DNA of 64,000 nt. It comes from Alisma plantago-aquatica. Its lineage: Eukaryota > Streptophyta > Magnoliopsida > Alismatales > Alismataceae. The DNA lies in the NCBI GenBank assembly GCA_963693085.1, contig OY856411.1, positions 1,348,976,050 to 1,349,040,049 on the forward strand. The letters run 5' to 3'. The notes beneath the pieces are model-generated. The model was not told the DNA's origin. It saw nothing but the letters and a program-made list of their open reading frames with translations, and searched no databases. This document shows, piece by piece, positions 58,910 through 64,000 of this stretch. Position numbers and translations under genes: made by a program. How positions within the stretch are numbered: position 1 is the first letter of the stretch; every line of letters starts with the position of its first letter.

Positions 58910-60327
58910 ACTTACATCAACTAAAATATCATTCATTCTTTATAGAATCATAGTATTATCTACTATAACACCCATGTTCACTACAAAAGGCTCTAGTAGA
59001 ATTTCAAAAATGACGGCAGACCCACATACTGCCACTAACCTTGGTTCTCAACATGTAACTTCCGACTTAATTTTTCATTTTTTAGTCTTGAGGTGATTGA
59101 CTGCATATGTGTCGTCATTTTTAATATACATCACTCAAGATCTTGCTTGATGTCAAATTTTGTGTCACTATTTATTTATTTGATAAGGCTATCTAACATC
59201 AATGTTTTATTCTTACATCACATCCATAATGATTTCTAACATACCTTTTGATGTCTTTCACAATATTTTATTGAATTAGTGACATATTTTTGCACAGTTC
59301 ACTGGAATAACAGTGTATTTAAAATTAATAACTTGTCACACTCTTCGATTCTTATTCCAATTTTAGAGTGTTCATACTAATTACATGTAGGATAAGGTGA
59401 TTGTTATTGGTACATCAAACACTAATCATATACAAATTAAATTGCAAAAAGGTTCATGGTTTGTTTGGCGATTTTGGATTACACTAAATGTAAAGATTGA
59501 CGTGACACAATCGTGGCACACAAATTCTTATGATTAAGGATGCTTTACATGTATATATCGAAACTATGATTAGAAGAAATCCCATTAGGTTAATACGGTG
59601 GTTACTAATTTTATTCTCCACTTTATCTCTTAGCAATCATATTATAATGAACTCAACTCTAGAATAGGGATCAATCTGCTAAAATTTGAATTTTTGTTTA
59701 TGTTCTAATATTGGTTATGCAGATAAAATTAAATGATATAGTATGTTTTCCAATAACCATAAATTAAGTCATGTAAAAATGTTTCATTTTATAACACCAT
59801 ATGAGTACCTTAGTGAACTCTATTTGATGCAAATAATCCTAATCTATGTAATTCATGCCAATTTGAATGAGATAATTGCATAAGTAAAAACTTGAAGTTC
59901 ATACTCTAAAAGACTCAAGAATTAACAAGAATTATTACAATCACCATGTAAGCATGCACCATATGAGACACTAATAAGTAATAGGTTAGAAAACTAAAAC
60001 CATGCAAACATGAAAAAGAACTCCTATAAATTATAAGGAGACTAGTGTCAAGTCTTATTGTTAGCATATGTATAGATTAGGTGAATATTGCACTACAATG
60101 ACACCAACCTACCTATTTTCTATCCATGTCACCTACCTAGTTGTCAACCAAAAATAAGCACGCCAAAAGTCTCTCAATGAGAAGTCCACCGATGGCAAAT
60201 AAGGCTATGCCCAATAGAACATTACGCCGTACACCATTGTTTACCTCTCTCACTCTTCATATGTGTTTATTAACCAACATAATAGATCCAAATCAAACAA
60301 ATACCTATAAAAAGTATAATCATATAA
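58910..60327. other. AT-rich spacer, no gene recognised
   Basis: No coding or RNA feature seen. The segment 58985-59045 (CTCTAGTAGAATTTCAAAAATGA) weakly resembles part of the Cassandra-type LTR at 60328 and may be an old fragment of it. Confidence 0.5.
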
Positions 60328-60613
60328 TGCCTGGGCCCACTGTCCAAGACTCTAGTAGAGTTTCAGAAATGATGACTGGCCCCAGAGACCACCACTAGAC
60401 TTAACTGTGCACTTTGTCCACACTCATGTGCAAGCCGGGGTCAACTTCCCGATTAGTCACCCATCCTAATACTACTCCAAGTAGAGCACGCTTAACTATG
60501 AAGTTCTTTAGTGATGGGCTCCCGGAAAAGGAGGTGTACTTTGGTGATATGGGTAGTCCAATCATTCATTTTAAGACCGTCTTATCCAAGGCCTCAAATC
60601 CTGGGACGTTACA
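60328..60613 (-). mobile_element. Cassandra-type LTR with polypurine tract (truncated TRIM)
   Basis: 286 bp, TGCCTGGGCCC at 60328 to GGGACGTTACA at 60613. In element orientation it reads TGTAACGTCCCAGG to CCAGGCA. The middle (60443-60525) is homologous to 5S rRNA. Directly right of it ATCCCCTCTCATGA is the complement of a polypurine tract, so this is a 3' LTR of a minus-strand element whose internal part and 5' LTR are missing. Cassandra elements are tiny non-autonomous LTR retrotransposons whose LTRs carry a 5S-like RNA polymerase III promoter. Confidence 0.85.
60443..60525 (-). pseudogene. 5S rRNA-derived segment inside the LTR
   Basis: Complement of 5S rRNA core. CACCCATCCTAATACTACTC and AGCACGCTTAACT match the plant 5S sequence (GGATGGGTGAC, GAGTAGTACTAGGATG and AGTTAAGCGTGCT on the other strand), with TTCCC and TGATGGG at either side. 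The AGTTAAGCGTGCT part carries the internal control region. Ends of the 5S gene are missing, so it is not an rRNA gene. Confidence 0.85.
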
Positions 60614-61960
60614 AATCCCCTCTCATGATAAAGGTCAAACATATTTATTTATATTCTAATTTTTGGTTACAAGTTATGTTTGCGTTTCAACAATCGTAGA
60701 TACAAATATTAGACACAAAAATTGTACTGTCTTATAACTATTTTATTTGAATAAGATAAAAACCATATCTTGCTTCCAAGCAACGATTTTTTTTTGTACT
60801 TCCAAGCAACAATTTTACTAATTCATATTTAATAATGATGACTCATCTATATATAATTGGAAACTTTTTCTTTACCCCGTAGGGAAAACAAAATCATTTA
60901 CTCATTTAAAACCGAATTGGATATATAACCAATCTATGAGAGTTCATCGTTATACCCTACCAATCTTTCTAGCATTCTAAGCTTTTGTGAATTCTTTCTG
61001 AAATAGAGAATACAAATCTATAAAGCATATTAATTTTAGGTCCAAACATTTTCTGTTCAAAACTTAATGTCCATCTTTATAATTATGTTTATTTATATAC
61101 ATATTTAGAAATTATAGGCAAATTGTTGTACATTACATTGTTTTCTTTCCACACAATACGATTTCAACGAATTACTGTAATATCACATAGAGTATAAAAT
61201 ATCACAACACAAATTCAATTACAATTTATACATAAGGAGAATTGTCAATTAAATTTTGTAATTACATTTCATTCATTTTTCCATTCTTATATTTGTAGTA
61301 TGCTTCACATTTGTTGTTAACTTTGATATATTGATGGAAATGACAAGAAACATATAATGTTAGCTTGATGATGTTTTGTTTTGCGACAACAATTTCAAAT
61401 TTGATAAACAATTATAATCTTCTATTTAACTTTCATATGGTGATCAAAGCTTGAACTATAGGTAGACTAGGGATTGATATTAAGGACAAAAGTCAAAATA
61501 TAAAATATGGGTGAGTACATTAAATTCCATACAAGACTATTTGGAGACACCATTTATTTAATCTTTTGAAAAACATAAAAATCGTAGTCAAAGTGATCAT
61601 GAACAATGACTTGTTAAAGACAAATTTACTTTGTAAAGAACATATAGATTGAATGATGTGATACTAAATATTGTATGAAAAATTCGTCTATATTATACTA
61701 TTCACAACAAATTTTCAACTATATCAACATCTACAAATTTATTGATATTCACATATAAAATACAATTACATACTTATTGTTCACATCATGTAATAATAGT
61801 AGAACCACAACGTAATCTAATTAAAATATAACAAATACGTTTCTTTAACGTATATGACATCGTGTATTTACTAGTCCATCAACGACTAGAAGAAAAGGAT
61901 CCCCTCCCATCCGGGTCTCGCACATCTTTTCCGATACGGCCGATGCATCGGAGCCTCTTT
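60614..61960. other. AT-rich upstream spacer of VPS15
   Basis: No gene, RNA or clear repeat seen. It separates the truncated Cassandra element from the VPS15 promoter. Confidence 0.5.
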
Positions 61961-62060
61961 GTCTTATATAATAACACTCGGCCCATGAATCGCAGGGCTA
62001 AGTCGACCTTTGAGTTTGGACTAGTGATAGATATCGGCCCAACGTCGATAAAGTAGGAGC
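61961..62060 (+). promoter_or_regulatory. Probable VPS15 core promoter
   Basis: TATATAATA at 61965-61973 could be a TATA box, placing the transcript start near 62000 and giving a 5' leader of about 200 bases. GGCCCA words at 61980 and 62036 resemble site II elements common in plant housekeeping promoters. The base composition becomes GC-rich from about 61890 on, as at many plant gene starts. Confidence 0.45.
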
Positions 62061-62193
62061 GGTCAATTACTTCAGGCTCCGGCTTCTCGCTCCTAGTTGC
62101 AGTTGCAGTTGCGTGCAAGTACAGAGCCGAAGGTGTCCATCTCCCCAGCGTCCTCCACCAGCCAGTGCCGTCGCCGCCGAGACGCGTCCTCCC

Positions 62194-62232
62194 ATGCCTG
62201 ATTCCGACCTTGAAGGATGGGAAACAAGATAG
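62194..62232 (+). CDS. Upstream ORF overlapping the VPS15 start
   Basis: A 12-residue open frame (ATG 62194, TAG 62230-62232) in a different frame. It overlaps the VPS15 ATG by 16 bases. Its ATG context is weak (C at -3, C at +4), while the VPS15 ATG has A at -3 and G at +4. If the leader starts near 62000 this uORF would lower translation, with leaky scanning reaching the main start. Whether it is in the transcript is inference. Confidence 0.5.
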   Translation: MPDSDLEGWETR

Positions 62233-63589
62233 CTCGGACGACACAGGCGTCGGCATCGGAGTACTACCTCCACGACCTTCCCTCATCTTACAATCTCGTT
62301 CTCATCGAGCTCCTCGGGCGCGGCAGGTTTTTCAAGTCGATTCTATGCAAGCACGATGAGGGCCTTGTGCTCGTCAAGGTTTACTTCAAGCGGGGCGATC
62401 CTCTTGATCTCAAGGTAGGAACGCAATTCCCCTTCTCTTCCCGCCCCTGCTACAGAGGGGAATCTACTATCTGATGATGATGCCTTCCCTGACTCTCTTG
62501 GCAGGAGTACGAAAGGAAGCTCCGAGAAATCAGAGAGATTTTCCGCAATGTACAACACTCCCACCTATGGCCGTTTCAGGTGCGTGACCGTCAAGGGTCA
62601 CCCTTCTCCCTAATTAGTTCTTTGTCCACGTAAAGAACTAAATTTGGTGCATTGCATTATGGATAACTGGGTTAGCTTCAACATTAAAAAAAGTAACAAT
62701 TAGTAGTTGAATGCATTAGTGTTTTGGAGGTGAAGGTTATAAAATACCTTGAAGTTTTGAACTTTGCTTCCCGGAAGAATTTAACCTGAGAAGTAGAATA
62801 CAATTGTAAGAAACAACTTCACTCCAAAGTCCTGGAGCTAAGCTGTTGTCTCGAGCTTTTTTACATATGTTTCTCATATCTATAGTTTCAGCGCAATGAC
62901 CCACTTAACATGCTGGCGATGGGCTTCCTTTTTCCCTTTTTAACCAATGATATTTTCCCCTTGTGGATCTGTAGTTTTGGTTGGAGACGGATAAAGCCGC
63001 ATATCTTCTGAGACAACACTTTATCAGTAATCTACATGATCGACTCAGTACACGACCATTTCTCAGTCTCATCGAAAAGAAATGGCTTGCTTTCCAGGTA
63101 CAAATCTATCAGCCTTAAGCTTTAACCTCCCTGTCTCTGTGTTATTCTGACTTGGGAGTCTTGAGTTGTTGATCTAGCTTCATAGGCTATTGATATGCCA
63201 TTCCTGCTTGATCTATTGTTTCTTTCCAGATTTATGGTTGCCGACTTAGCTCATTTGGTTGTGCAGCTACTATGCGCGGTGAAGCAGAGTCATGAAAACG
63301 GCGTTTGCCATGGTGAGTTGATGCCTTGATCCAAAAGAGTCCAAATCGCATTCTGCCTCTAGATTCGTGTGAAAACATATAATGATCTGCTACTTTGCTA
63401 ATTTTTTTACTGTCCTAAAATATTACAGGCGATATTAAGTGTGAAAATGTCCTTGTGACCTCTTGGAACTGGCTATACCTTACTGACTTCGCATCATTCA
63501 AGCCAACTTACATTCCAGACGATGACCCTTCAGATTTCTCATTTTTCTTTGACACTGGAGGTAGAAGGCGCTGTTATCTCGCTCCTGAG
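62217..63589 (+). CDS. VPS15: VPS15-type kinase, exons 1-5 (partial at 3' end)
   Basis: Regulatory subunit of the class III phosphatidylinositol 3-kinase complex (partner VPS34), acting on endosomal, autophagic and vacuolar membranes. Exons 62217-62414, 62505-62579, 62975-63097, 63267-63312 and 63429-63589, all with GT/AG introns, join in frame to 201 codons. The start MGNKIARTT keeps Gly2, the usual myristoylation site. The kinase fold shows LGRGRF (33-38), Lys54, HGDIKCEN (147-154) with catalytic Asp149, LTDFA (165-169) in place of DFG, and YLAPE ending at 201. Only the N-terminal kinase part is present; the rest of the kinase, the HEAT repeats and the WD40 propeller expected for the family lie beyond the window. 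There is no stop or shift in the exons, so the gene looks active. Confidence 0.93.
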
Positions 63590-64000
63590 GTCACTTTCTT
63601 GTTTACATTACTGTTTAGCTGTTTCCAACCAAGCACATTGTTTTCCATTTTTGTGTTTCTTATATTTGTTTATGGAAACATTTATTGTAGTGAAACGATT
63701 GGTGTTGATAACGTATGTGGACCATAGAAATACACATGTTTTCATCATAAATTAGACCCCTTTTCATTTAATGCAACAGGCTTTGACGAGGTTTACCAAT
63801 GCGAACAATCACAGATCAAATTATTACATGACTAAAACCACTCTGTTATACTACACCATTAAAACAAACAAAAATGCTTAGTATAAGTTGTACTTGATAT
63901 ATTCACAATACAGACTACTACTAAAAGATGAAGCATTCCATCCCATCAGTCATCTGCTTTTCAATTATGTTTTACATCATTTCCTCTAGCTGCCTTCTCA
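63590..64000 (+). other. VPS15 intron 5 (runs past the window)
   Basis: Starts with GT at 63590. The sequence after the possible AG at 63779 does not continue the conserved kinase sequence expected after the APE motif, so the next exon is probably outside the window. Confidence 0.6.

Noticed and set aside
58985..59045. Second Cassandra LTR
   Set aside because: Similarity to 60328-60613 covers only about 60 bp at a modest level and lacks both LTR ends and the 5S part. It is on the wrong side to be the partner LTR of this minus-strand copy.
60443..60525. 5S rRNA gene
   Set aside because: Only the core is similar, the ends are absent and it lies inside an LTR with TG...CA borders.
62067..62286. 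Minus-strand frames over the VPS15 leader
   Set aside because: They are GC-rich shadows of the first exon and leader with no recognisable domain.
63779..63830. Sixth exon of VPS15 after the AG at 63779
   Set aside because: The translation does not continue the conserved kinase sequence after the APE motif in any frame.

Overview
The window is nuclear DNA of a flowering plant. It holds the start of one host gene, a VPS15-type protein kinase, and about 60 kb of nested transposable elements. It has spliced exons with GT/AG borders, primer binding sites matching plant initiator tRNA-Met, CACTA transposons, a Tekay/Del-like Ty3/gypsy element, L1-type LINEs and a Cassandra-type LTR carrying 5S rRNA sequence. 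I cannot fix the species.

Left block (1-20515), a three-layer nest. A minus-strand Tekay-like Ty3/gypsy element has a complete 3.97-kb 5' LTR (16549-20515), a decayed polyprotein (11734-16422) and a 3' LTR cut at 10804. The cut is a CACTA element (outer CACTA) whose terminal repeat ends at 10803. Its TNP2-type transposase gene runs leftwards from 8844. That gene is itself split by a second CACTA element (inner CACTA, 102-7850) flanked by the 3-bp duplication TAT; the TNP2 reading frame resumes at positions 101-1. The inner element carries a transposase-associated zinc domain and the last exons of a Ulp1-like cysteine protease. The outer element has two tandem 316-bp units, each a long hairpin, and a GC-rich hairpin upstream of its transposase.

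Middle block (20516-35043) is mostly AT-rich sequence in which I recognise no gene. It contains a 125-bp tandem duplication, a badly decayed minus-strand L1-type LINE (about 27.0-30.9 kb) and a copia-like LTR remnant with its primer binding site (33.93-34.10 kb).

Right block (35044-58909), a second nest. An old minus-strand Ty1/copia element with about 135-bp LTRs is split by a plus-strand, apparently non-coding LTR element (38139-56638, 5-bp duplication ATTTG) with LTRs over 3 kb and only 750 bp of internal DNA. Its first LTR contains a 2.4-kb non-coding LTR element whose 5' end joins a 19-bp LTR stub to a piece of initiator tRNA-Met. Its second LTR contains a nearly intact L1-type LINE (45086-50003) and a solo LTR related to the Tekay element. 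A small tRNA-derived SINE lies in the copia leader.

Right edge (58910-64000): AT-rich spacer, a truncated Cassandra-type element (LTR 60328-60613), then the promoter, an overlapping upstream ORF and the first five exons of VPS15 (62217-63589), which continues past the window. VPS15 is the regulatory kinase subunit of the class III phosphatidylinositol 3-kinase complex. Apart from it, no gene here looks host-derived.
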